Virus record (IMG/VR): IMGVR_UViG_3300044675_007199
Coordinates: 1-33,786 of that record
Length of the DNA: 33,786 nt
Source: a virus
Strand: one strand, 5' to 3'
Shown: positions 17,295 through 23,484 of the stretch, piece by piece
Position numbering within the stretch: the first letter of the stretch is position 1
Layout of the letters: every line of letters begins with the position of its first letter
Notes under the pieces: generated by a model
Seen by the model: only the letters and a program-made list of their open reading frames with translations
What the model was told of the DNA's origin: nothing
Databases searched by the model: none
Made by a program: the position numbers and the translations under genes

Positions 17295-17625
17295 ACTCGC
17301 ACTCCTTCTCAATCACGGCAAACACAGGCATGCCGGGAGACAGGTACGCACCTTCGATATTGAAGCTGATGTACTCGTCTGCCTCCTCGAAGTGGTAGCA
17401 CGTCTCGTGCGTGTCTCCAGGGTGGTTTGCTTCACATGTCTGAATAAAGTCATCCAGAAGGGTCTGGAGGATCTTATTGCGGTCATAGATCGCCACAACC
17501 TTTGGCCCATCGCTCCCATGAAAGATTGTCCCGTGTCCAATCAGGCAGTTATCCCACCCGTCGGCGTACACCACATCCTCCATCTTTTCGATGGCTGGGC
17601 GCACGATCGTTGTCTGCTCGTTCAT
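17287..17625 (-). CDS. Hypothetical protein (112 aa)
   Basis: The ATG at 17625 follows AAGGAGGG. The product includes GWDNCLIGHGTIFHGSDGPKVVAIYDRNKILQTLLDDFIQTC and ends ECECG. It looks like a globular alpha/beta protein; GHGTIFHGSDG may be a loop motif. No family is recognised. It overlaps the next gene by 8 nt. Confidence 0.77.
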   Translation of the reverse strand: MNEQTTIVRPAIEKMEDVVYADGWDNCLIGHGTIFHGSDGPKVVAIYDRNKILQTLLDDFIQTCEANHPGDTHETCYHFEEADEYISFNIEGAYLSPGMPVFAVIEKECECG

Positions 17626-17634
17626 ATTCCCTCC

Positions 17635-17946
17635 TTATGGCTTGATTGACCAAGCCTCTACAGTAATGAACCCACTACAGTACGGAAGCCGTGTCGTACC
17701 CACCTTAGTGAATACATTGCTTCCCCATGCGCACGCAGCAAACTCTCTGTGTTCCCCCCACCCCTTGACCCAAAACGATCCTTCTGGTGGTGGTGGCAGG
17801 TGGTCAAGGCTGGCGCTAAGGGTCCCATAGGGATCGCCATAGACGCCGTAGGCAATGATAGCAACTTTTCCGCTAGGGTATCGATCCATGTAGAGCTTGA
17901 CTGGTTTGCCTCGATACTCGATCTCAGCAATCTCTTTCCCCTTCAC
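17635..17946 (-). CDS. Hypothetical protein (103 aa)
   Basis: The GTG at 17946 overlaps the upstream stop (GTGA) and is preceded by GGTGAGGAAG; the ATG at 18003 would overlap 61 nt of the upstream gene and has no site. The product is a beta-rich protein (AEIEYRGKPVKLYMDRYPSGKVAIIAYGVYGDPYGTLSASL) with an aromatic C-terminal half. No family is recognised. Confidence 0.72.
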   Translation of the reverse strand: MKGKEIAEIEYRGKPVKLYMDRYPSGKVAIIAYGVYGDPYGTLSASLDHLPPPPEGSFWVKGWGEHREFAACAWGSNVFTKVGTTRLPYCSGFITVEAWSIKP

Positions 17947-18224
17947 TTGATCTTCCTCACCTTTACAAGGGACCGTTCGTCTATCGGTGTACTGACATGC
18001 CATGCATCAAGCAACCAGGCTGCCCAGAGCCTTGGCCGGACTGCTGGTACCACTCGTGTGGCAAGCAGTTGCCGGTAGCGGCGGTTGGGAAGCAGGCGAA
18101 TGATGGTAGGGGCCAGACTAGCCGCTACTTCAATTTTCCCCAAAAAAATTTTCGACGTGCCGTCGGAACGGAGCAGACGAAAAGGAAGCATGGTAATCAA
18201 TCCGTTAACATTGGCGATTACCAT
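17943..18224 (-). CDS. Basic hypothetical protein (93 aa)
   Basis: The ATG at 18224 follows AAGAGGA; an earlier ATG at 18239 lacks a site. The product begins MVIANVNGLITMLPFRLL and has IIRLLPNRRYRQLLATRVVPAVRPRLWAAWLLDA, rich in Arg and Leu. The composition is unusual and the frame could be partly spurious, but the GTGA overlap with the next gene supports it. No family is recognised. Confidence 0.5.
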   Translation of the reverse strand: MVIANVNGLITMLPFRLLRSDGTSKIFLGKIEVAASLAPTIIRLLPNRRYRQLLATRVVPAVRPRLWAAWLLDAWHVSTPIDERSLVKVRKIK

Positions 18225-18318
18225 GCGATCCTCTTTCATCTTGAGCCGTCGCGCGCGGAACCAGTATCCGCAACCGAGGTTTCACGTTGATCTCTTGGGT
18301 ATCGTGACCGAAAACCGA

Positions 18319-18420
18319 TCAGCGATTTACAATCTTGAACCACAGGCCCCACAAGACTAAAGAGAGCGTGCTGCCGATTACGACAGCCGCCACGTAGCTA
18401 AAGAATGTCGCGAGATCCAT
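18319..18420 (-). CDS. Single-pass membrane microprotein (33 aa)
   Basis: The product has a short polar start (MDLATFFSY), a hydrophobic helix (VAAVVIGSTLSLVLWGLWF) and a basic end (KIVNR). It overlaps the SSB stop by ATGA at 18418-18422, so it would be translated by coupling to ssb. A gap of 94 nt without a gene follows to 18225. Function unknown. Confidence 0.65.
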   Translation of the reverse strand: MDLATFFSYVAAVVIGSTLSLVLWGLWFKIVNR

Positions 18421-18794
18421 CAGAACGGAACCTCTGAAAAGTCTTCTTCTGGCGCGGCCGCCTTTGCAACCGTTGCGTTCTTGCCCTTGGCAAGAAGGTC
18501 AAACGTTCGCGCCGTGATCTGAATGGACGACTTGGTTTCGCCGTTGCGTGTCGTGAATGACTTCACCGAAGGGACGCCCTCGACACACACAAGGTCGCCC
18601 TTGTCAAGCAACTGGACCGCAAGCTCTGCCTGCTTCTCCCAGATGGAAACGTCGTACCAATTTGTTGTCTCCTCGCCTGCGCGCTTGTTCTTTACTGCGA
18701 CGCTGAATGAGGAAACGTTCTTTCCCGTCTTGGTGCTGCGAAGCTCTGGCTTGCTTCCAAGCCTGCCAGTTACTTCAATCCTTTCCTTTGCCAT
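18420..18794 (-). CDS. ssb: Single-stranded DNA-binding protein
   Basis: A 124-residue OB-fold protein. The N-terminal IEVTGRLGSKPELRSTKTGKNVSSFSVAV and the NWYDVSIWEKQAELAVQLLDKGDLVCVEG core are the classical SSB pattern, and the acidic end EEDFSEVPF corresponds to the DDDIPF-type tail that docks replication and recombination partners. It coats ssDNA during phage replication. The ATG at 18794 follows CAGGAGAAGTGAG, 1 nt after the rusA stop. Confidence 0.95.
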   Translation of the reverse strand: MAKERIEVTGRLGSKPELRSTKTGKNVSSFSVAVKNKRAGEETTNWYDVSIWEKQAELAVQLLDKGDLVCVEGVPSVKSFTTRNGETKSSIQITARTFDLLAKGKNATVAKAAAPEEDFSEVPF

Positions 18795-18795
18795 C

Positions 18796-19173
18796 TCACT
18801 TCTCCTGACTTAGGACCAGTCGGACATATTCTTCCGCTGCTCCAAATTCCATTTCCCAAACTCGTGGGATAAACCATCGGTCATTGACGACCAATCCAGC
18901 CGCTACCGCGTCAAGCGTTAGCTTCAACAGATTATCAGCATCCATGGGTCTTTTCAAGTGCACCCACACATCGATGACAATCCGCTTCTTGTCGACTGGC
19001 AGAAAATCTGGGCGCTTAATGAGCGCCTGTCTAGTTTCATGCGTTACTTTCTCCTTCCATGCTTTTGCCTCTCGCGTCATGTAGATGATGCGACCAGCAA
19101 CGCGATACGCGCGATTCCATGACGGCGGTCTGCCGACAAGGACAATCTCAAGCCCGTCCGTCCAACCTTCCAA
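18796..19173 (-). CDS. rusA: RusA-like Holliday junction resolvase
   Basis: The core has RPPSWNRAYRVAGRIIYMTREAKAWKEKV, then VDVWVHLKRPMDADNLLKLTLDAVAAGLVVNDRW. The DADN box and the later D and ND-D correspond to the three metal-binding aspartates of RusA. It would resolve or debranch Holliday junctions during replication and packaging. The start is uncertain: a TTG at 19173 gives 125 residues, near the usual RusA length, and overlaps the loader gene by 26 nt. The open frame extends to 19446 but its N-terminal part is a shadow of the loader. Confidence 0.88.
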   Translation of the reverse strand: MEGWTDGLEIVLVGRPPSWNRAYRVAGRIIYMTREAKAWKEKVTHETRQALIKRPDFLPVDKKRIVIDVWVHLKRPMDADNLLKLTLDAVAAGLVVNDRWFIPRVWEMEFGAAEEYVRLVLSQEK

Positions 19174-19792
19174 GCCGGATACGCTGGTCTTCCCCTCCCA
19201 CTTTGACAGCGCGACAGGTTTGCTGTAGGCGGGAGACGAGAGCCCCATATCCAAGGACATCGAGTTCATCGAGACCGCGGTTCGTCGTGGCAATCGTCGA
19301 GAGGCAGGCACTATATCTACTTTCGACAAGAACGTACAGCCGTTCAGCTGCCCAGTCCGTTGCCTTCTCCTTCCCAAGATCATCCAATACCACGACAGAT
19401 GCTCGTGATGAGCAGAAGTCAAAAAGTTCAATAACTTCACTGTCACTATACTTCATCGACTGCCGAATCTTATCCAAAAAGATGGGCACATTGATAAAGC
19501 GAATCCCAGTCGTCCCGCTGGCGATTTTCTCCCGCACCGCCCCGATGGCAAGGTGGGTCTTTCCCGTCCCCGGTGGTCCAACGAAAAGCAGTCCTCGCTC
19601 GCCCAGCGGGGCCTTTGCCCACTCCCTGGCAGCCTCTAGGGCCGTATTAGAGCCACCCTGAGCCTCGAAATTGGCTAGGGTGCTGTTTAGATACCTTTTA
19701 GGAATTCCGGCCGCCTGAAGCGCTCTGGGAAGGTCCTGCGGGGGCTTGGCTTCGTAGGCAACGTCCTCAAGGTAAACAACCTCGTCTGTCAT
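19148..19792 (-). CDS. dnaC: DnaC/IstB-like helicase loader ATPase
   Basis: A 214-residue AAA+ protein with Walker A GPPGTGKT (72-79), Walker B VVVLDDLGKE (about 133-142), sensor ATTN (168-171) and an SRL arginine-finger motif (about 187). The N-terminal half (LPRALQAAGIPKRYLNSTLANF) is the short primosomal segment. It loads a replicative helicase on ssDNA; no helicase gene is seen in the window, so it may use the host's or one encoded elsewhere. It overlaps the upstream microprotein by ATGA. Confidence 0.93.
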   Translation of the reverse strand: MTDEVVYLEDVAYEAKPPQDLPRALQAAGIPKRYLNSTLANFEAQGGSNTALEAAREWAKAPLGERGLLFVGPPGTGKTHLAIGAVREKIASGTTGIRFINVPIFLDKIRQSMKYSDSEVIELFDFCSSRASVVVLDDLGKEKATDWAAERLYVLVESRYSACLSTIATTNRGLDELDVLGYGALVSRLQQTCRAVKVGGEDQRIRLGRLDGRA

Positions 19793-19884
19793 CGGTCGTC
19801 CCGCCAGTCAGTAAAGGCTGCGATAAGAAGAAGGACGGCCAAGAAGGCCATCCCAGCAATTCCCCAAAAGTGTTCGTGTTCCAT
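19789..19884 (-). CDS. Single-pass membrane microprotein (31 aa)
   Basis: The 31-residue product has a short His/Glu-rich N-terminus (MEHEHFWG), a hydrophobic helix (IAGMAFLAVLLLIAAF) and a charged end (TDWRDDR). TTTGGAGGAGTAGTC precedes the ATG at 19884. It ends by ATGA overlap with the loader gene and begins 2 nt after the initiator gene. Why a membrane peptide sits between initiator and loader is unknown. Confidence 0.75.
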   Translation of the reverse strand: MEHEHFWGIAGMAFLAVLLLIAAFTDWRDDR

Positions 19885-19886
19885 GA

Positions 19887-20561
19887 CTACTCCTCCAAAT
19901 GTGCGTCTCGGACGCTTGCCGAAATCGCAACCTTCTTATTGTTGCCGTTTTTTGCCATTGCTGTCAAGTATGCAATCGGGTCACCTTTCAGGTCCCGAAG
20001 TGCAGCCTCGCAAATTGCCGACATAAGCGCAGGGATGCCGCCTGGATATTCGCGCATCAGCTTTGCGATTCTTGCGTAATCATTCTTTTGCGGAACAATG
20101 CCGATCATCTGGCCCATGAACTCAACCAATCGACCCTGCCTGTTGGTGCTGGAGACGATGTATTCCAACCACTCTTTCATGCTTCTTGATGGAATCTCTT
20201 TTTCATCACCATCGCGCACCATCCTGCCGCGCGCAGATGCTGCGATTGCTTCTCGCGCCGCGCGCAATCCGTCAGTCGGCTCCTGCCACTCGTCCCAGTC
20301 GTGCACCACAAGTCCGTCCAGAAGTCCAACGCGTCGGAACTGCGGAAGGAACTTTGCGTTCTGCGTTCCAATCAACGCCTCGATGTGTTGATCTGATTCA
20401 AACAAGCCATTTGTCTCTGATGCCGCACACAACAAGACAACCCACGCCCATCTGGCGTTGTTGTCGGTAAGCCGCCACAGCTTCTTGTGTCGCGGCATGT
20501 CGCTGTAGCATCTCCAGTAGACACGACCATCAAGGATGTCGTCTAGCGGGATGATTGACAC
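19887..20561 (-). CDS. Replication initiator / phage replisome organiser-like protein
   Basis: The N-terminal half has KKLWRLTDNNARWAWVVLLCAASETNGLF, then a segment (ALIGTQNAKFLPQFRRVGLLDGLVVHDWDEWQ) that fits the winged-helix N-terminus of phage replisome organisers and DnaD-like initiators. The C-terminal part includes YARIAKLMREYPGGIPALMSAICEAALRDLKGDPIAYLTAM, like the DnaB/DnaD C-terminal helix region. Placement just before a DnaC-like loader agrees with a role at the origin. A GTG start at 20561 follows AAGGAG. Confidence 0.83.
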   Translation of the reverse strand: MSIIPLDDILDGRVYWRCYSDMPRHKKLWRLTDNNARWAWVVLLCAASETNGLFESDQHIEALIGTQNAKFLPQFRRVGLLDGLVVHDWDEWQEPTDGLRAAREAIAASARGRMVRDGDEKEIPSRSMKEWLEYIVSSTNRQGRLVEFMGQMIGIVPQKNDYARIAKLMREYPGGIPALMSAICEAALRDLKGDPIAYLTAMAKNGNNKKVAISASVRDAHLEE

Positions 20562-20570
20562 GACTTCTCC

Positions 20571-20663
20571 TTACTCTTCTTCTCCACAATCGTCGCAGAG
20601 ATAGCTTTCATCATCGGGGTCTCTATCATACTCAGTTCCGCATGAATAGCAAATCGAGTTCAA
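20571..20663 (-). CDS. Zinc-ribbon microprotein (30 aa)
   Basis: A 30-residue frame starting at TTG 20663 reads MNSICYSCGTEYDRDPDDES and ends YLCDDCGEEE, a complete CxxC...CxxC zinc ribbon. The longer frame upstream belongs to the Cas4-like gene's shadow. GAAGAG lies upstream in the preceding stop region. The start codon choice is uncertain. Confidence 0.62.
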   Translation of the reverse strand: MNSICYSCGTEYDRDPDDESYLCDDCGEEE

Positions 20664-20671
20664 CGCGATGC

Positions 20672-21535
20672 TTACTCTTCGTCTTTGAAGAGGTCCTTCT
20701 TGAGCGTTGGGACAAGATTGAAGAGTTTCTTTCTTGTCTCTGGCATTTGCTGCGGGTGGCTTTCCCACTGATTGCAAAGCGCCTTGAATTCACAGGTTGC
20801 ATGAGCAAACGCCGTGGGGTTCGGATAGATCGCGCCCTTCTCAATTGCATCAAGAAATGCGCGAGCACCGATGTAGAGCGAATCAATGTCGTCCTGGGTT
20901 CTTGTCGTTATTCTTCTGTCGACATTTGGGCCCTTGGCCGACTTGCTTAGAATGTTAAACACAACCGAAGGGTCATGATCAAAGTTTTGTCGAACAGCAG
21001 ACACATAGGCGGTTGCCTGAATGTCGCGATGCTCGCGCTCCTTCTCCCATCTTCGATCTGATGTCTTGTGCTCAATCACGCGAAGGTCGTCCGTAATCAT
21101 GTCAACTTTTGTCTTGAGCTTAATTGGAAGCTTGCCAAGTCGTGAGTGAGAGATTTCCGACATCATCGTATGCTCAACATGCTTTGCCGTCCAGTCATCA
21201 CCCTCAAGGATTCCGTGTCGCAGCATCTCCTCTCCAGCAAACCCTTCGCTAAGGATGTCCCGCTCTTTCTCTGCGCCCCAGTCAACCTTTGCCGACTCCT
21301 CAACCCAAGTTTCGCGATACGCCCGGAAGGCCCAGGTCAAATCGCCGTTCTTCTTGCCGTGGGAGTACCACATCTGAAGGCCACTATGCACCGATGTCCC
21401 AAGGGCAAAGTATGGCGTGGTGCGATTTGTCCACATGCCAAGACGATACTTATACCACCAGCGTAACGGACAGGCGAGAAACTCGCGTAGTTCGCTAACG
21501 CTTACATGCTCTGGGTTTCGCTCAATAATTCTCAC
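20672..21535 (-). CDS. Cas4/RecB-like PD-(D/E)XK nuclease
   Basis: A 287-residue nuclease with SVSELREFLACPLRWWYKYRLG at the N-terminus, H50 in ALGTSVHSGL, D145 in KVDMITDD, E155-H-K157 in VIEHKTSD and Q173-x3-Y177 in RDIQATAYV. These are all the motifs of the RecB/Cas4 branch. C22, H245, C248 and C254 occupy the places of the four Fe-S cysteines, with His in one position. Beside an annealing protein it is the likely 5'-3' exonuclease of a recombination pair. The GTG start overlaps the upstream stop (GTGA). Confidence 0.9.
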   Translation of the reverse strand: MRIIERNPEHVSVSELREFLACPLRWWYKYRLGMWTNRTTPYFALGTSVHSGLQMWYSHGKKNGDLTWAFRAYRETWVEESAKVDWGAEKERDILSEGFAGEEMLRHGILEGDDWTAKHVEHTMMSEISHSRLGKLPIKLKTKVDMITDDLRVIEHKTSDRRWEKEREHRDIQATAYVSAVRQNFDHDPSVVFNILSKSAKGPNVDRRITTRTQDDIDSLYIGARAFLDAIEKGAIYPNPTAFAHATCEFKALCNQWESHPQQMPETRKKLFNLVPTLKKDLFKDEE

Positions 21536-22131
21536 TGAAGCTCAGCCTTGCGAGCCTTGAACTTCTTAACAAGAAACTCTCGAGAGATGTCGTCAATCTC
21601 AATGCCATCGGCGCTGGACTCGTTAATCTTCTTCCCGATCTCATTGAGCGCGTCAAGGTTTGTCGCCTTGTCAAACTCGTCAACAAACTTCTGGACATGT
21701 GGCGGAAGCACCGCGTCGTCGAATACTTCTGCGGCAGCCTTGGCAACCGACTTCGACGAGCCGCCCTTGGCCTTGATCTCATCGTCAGAAGCAATCCGCT
21801 TTGACGGAAGCCCAGCCATGACCAGCGCGCGACCAACTGCAGATGTTTCGCAGTTTTCGATTTCCGATCCGCGAGTGTACGGAGTTGCGCCTGGAATCTG
21901 CATGGCGCTATGTCCAATGCCTGCTGGACGATCGTCCACAAAGCCAAGCCTTTCGTCAAGCCCGTTGTCTTCCTTGACGCCGCGATAGGCTCGCGCCTCA
22001 ATGACCACGCGCTTTTCGGTGTGCTCGACAATTCTTGTTTCAATGCGAGCGTTTGGGTACGCCTCGTACCACGCGCGAATGCGCTCCGCGACATCAACGT
22101 AATCCTTAAGTGCGCTCTTGTCAAATGCCAT
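21532..22131 (-). CDS. ERF/Rad52-like single-strand annealing protein
   Basis: A 199-residue protein carrying EARAYRGVKEDNGLDERLGFVDDRPAGIGHSAMQIPG and the signature ENCETSAVGRALVMAGL, which is the 'E..ETSAxGRALA..G' motif of ERF and related Rad52-type phage recombinases. The C-terminal third is a charged helical tail. It anneals complementary ssDNA and probably acts with the Cas4-like nuclease encoded just downstream. AAGGGGGAAGAAA precedes the ATG at 22131. It overlaps the HTH gene by 11 nt. Confidence 0.85.
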   Translation of the reverse strand: MAFDKSALKDYVDVAERIRAWYEAYPNARIETRIVEHTEKRVVIEARAYRGVKEDNGLDERLGFVDDRPAGIGHSAMQIPGATPYTRGSEIENCETSAVGRALVMAGLPSKRIASDDEIKAKGGSSKSVAKAAAEVFDDAVLPPHVQKFVDEFDKATNLDALNEIGKKINESSADGIEIDDISREFLVKKFKARKAELQ

Positions 22132-22399
22132 TTTCTTCCCCCTTCTTTAGATACTCATCGAGGTCTTCAAACAATTTGACCTCATCAATCCCCAGGAACT
22201 CAGAAATCTTTTTCCGCATTGGCCCACTGATAGGAGCCTGTCCATACTGCACCTGATTCAGGTACCCATACGATACCCCAAGATGCCTTGCGATGTAGCG
22301 GCGCTTGATTCCCGTTTCCTCAAGGAGTTTCCATACCCGTGCAGTTTTCTTCCTTTGGATAATCCTTTGCTCCGCAAAATTAGGTCCCGTTTGCTTCAT
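22121..22399 (-). CDS. Cro/CI-type helix-turn-helix regulator (92 aa)
   Basis: The HTH lies at about residues 28-60: LLEETGIKRRYIARHLGVSYGYLNQVQYGQAPISGPMRKKISEFLGI, matching the XRE type. The C-terminal end (LFEDLDEYLKKGEENGI) is an acidic helix. It probably regulates early or recombination genes. The ATG follows GTTAATG, overlapping the stop of the preceding gene by one base. No operators can be identified with confidence from sequence alone. Confidence 0.87.
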   Translation of the reverse strand: MKQTGPNFAEQRIIQRKKTARVWKLLEETGIKRRYIARHLGVSYGYLNQVQYGQAPISGPMRKKISEFLGIDEVKLFEDLDEYLKKGEENGI

Positions 22400-22641
22400 T
22401 AACTTTCCTGGCTTTCTAGAACCGGGTTTGTAACCCAGTCCTCCATTGCAATTGAGATACCCCTTCTATACGACAAAATCTCGTCGTAGTCAACCAAGCC
22501 ATCCAAGTCGTTAGATGCCGCGTTGGCGGCCTCGAACGCGATAATCTCTTTTGGCTTTACTTGTGCGCCATTTTCAAGCGAGTGCTTCAGATACTCCAGG
22601 AACTTCTTCCGTCCGAGCATCATCAGATCCATTTCCTGCAT
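22399..22641 (-). CDS. Hypothetical helical protein (80 aa)
   Basis: The ATG at 22641 follows TTGGAGAACGAAG; an upstream TTG at 22683 has no site. The product begins MQEMDLMMLGRKKFLEYLKHSLENGAQVKPKEI and is helical throughout. No family is recognised. It is nested by 68 nt in the upstream zinc-ribbon frame and couples by one-base overlap to the HTH gene. Confidence 0.68.
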   Translation of the reverse strand: MQEMDLMMLGRKKFLEYLKHSLENGAQVKPKEIIAFEAANAASNDLDGLVDYDEILSYRRGISIAMEDWVTNPVLESQES

Positions 22642-22849
22642 CTTCGTTCTCCAATCCCCTGCCGTGTGCTGTGCAACGGTCAAGAATGCATTTAGAGGAA
22701 GACGATGGCCCAGACGCAGAAACGTCCTCGGACCTCATCACCCTGCCCCCAGGGCTGCAATGAGCGTTGGGGCAAAAGTACGAACGCGACGATAGCTGAA
22801 ACAGCGAACCGCCACACGCGTAGCAAGAAACCCCAATTGATCCCCGCAT
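22574..22849 (-). CDS. Zinc-ribbon-like protein (91 aa), C-terminal half uncertain
   Basis: AAAGGAGGGAGC immediately before the ATG at 22849 and a strong promoter make the start convincing. The first 45 residues (SCYACGG...FCPNAHCSPGG) are a C-x2-C/C-x4-C ribbon. The remainder (EDVSASGPSSSSKCILDRCTAHG...) looks low-complexity and overlaps the next gene by 68 nt, so the ancestral frame may have ended earlier. Confidence 0.6.
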   Translation of the reverse strand: MRGSIGVSCYACGGSLFQLSSRSYFCPNAHCSPGGRVMRSEDVSASGPSSSSKCILDRCTAHGRGLENEDAGNGSDDARTEEVPGVSEALA

Positions 22850-22869
22850 GCTCCCTCCTTTAGAGTATC

Positions 22870-22899
22870 ATCTTACTTGATGATATCACCCTTCGTCAA
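22870..22899 (-). promoter_or_regulatory. Core-operon promoter
   Basis: On the minus strand TTGACG (22894-22899), 18 nt, TAAGAT (22870-22875). The -10 overlaps the stop codon of the upstream small gene. It has the same 18-nt spacing as the left-arm promoters but no 38-nt hairpin. It should drive the HTH, recombination and replication genes. Confidence 0.78.
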
Positions 22900-23046
22900 G
22901 CGGGAATTGGGGACGCAGGCAATATGAAATTTCTGATTGCCTCTTTTCACAATAGGGCCTAGGCCCCTACCGATGATGCCAGCCGACTTGGCCATGCATT
23001 GACGGTTGTCGCACTTGGCCCTAGGAAAGTCATTCACTTCGATCAT
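22873..23046 (-). CDS. Small zinc-binding hypothetical protein (57 aa)
   Basis: The ATG at 23046 follows GGAGGGG. The product has FPRAKCDNRQCMAKSAG, then QKFHIACVPNSRLTKGDIIK, with three cysteines and a histidine that could form one zinc site. No family is recognised. It overlaps the HNH gene by 17 nt, and its last codons contain the downstream promoter. Confidence 0.72.
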   Translation of the reverse strand: MIEVNDFPRAKCDNRQCMAKSAGIIGRGLGPIVKRGNQKFHIACVPNSRLTKGDIIK

Positions 23047-23335
23047 ACTGAAACCCCTCCAGATACTCATACAGCGCCTCTCGCCACTTGCGGGAAGACT
23101 CTGTTTTCATTCTATGATGCCATCCGCACAGCGTCACCAAATTCCACATCTCGGATGGTCCGCGCTTGCCAAAACCTGAATTGAACACATGATCTAATTC
23201 AAGGATGATCTGACCGCCCGGCCCAAACTGGCTGCCGCATTCTTCATGCATTCCAACTCGCGGCCCGACACAGCCTCGGTCGCGGTCAAAAACATCCTTC
23301 CTCATTTTTGGCGTAACAGGATCTTTGTGTGCCAT
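23030..23335 (-). CDS. HNH endonuclease
   Basis: A 101-residue protein with LELDHVFNSGFGKRGPSEMWNLVTLCGWHHRMK: D48-H49, N65 and H73/H74 are the HNH metal and catalytic residues, and C22, C33 and C70 may structure a zinc site. Phage HNH proteins encoded near portal and terminase genes assist terminase cutting at packaging. AAGGC lies before the ATG at 23335, which is coupled one base into the upstream stop. Confidence 0.9.
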   Translation of the reverse strand: MAHKDPVTPKMRKDVFDRDRGCVGPRVGMHEECGSQFGPGGQIILELDHVFNSGFGKRGPSEMWNLVTLCGWHHRMKTESSRKWREALYEYLEGFQYDRSE

Positions 23336-23478
23336 TATGCCTTCTTCGAGCGCTTGGCTTTCTTTTTAGGCTGCTCCGGCTCTTCCATCTGACGAGCTGG
23401 CTGCTTGACGCCATCTGCCTTCATGACGCGACAGGGGATACAGAAGCAGGGCTGTTGATGATAAAACTTTTCAGCCAT
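23335..23478 (-). CDS. Lys-rich microprotein with CxxC (47 aa)
   Basis: The product starts MAEKFYHQQPCFCIPCRVMKADG and ends with a lysine-rich tail (PEQPKKKAKRSKKA). CFCIPC forms a metal-binding knuckle and the tail could bind DNA. It starts 6 nt after the portal stop and ends by one-base overlap with the HNH gene, so it is in the packaging operon. No family is recognised. Confidence 0.7.
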   Translation of the reverse strand: MAEKFYHQQPCFCIPCRVMKADGVKQPARQMEEPEQPKKKAKRSKKA

Positions 23479-23484
23479 GCGCGA

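Noticed and set aside
21522-22124. Frame of 200 codons on the same strand as the annealing protein
   Set aside because: It lies in another frame over the ERF-like gene, is Arg/Ser-rich and lacks a start site; the ERF frame has conserved motifs.
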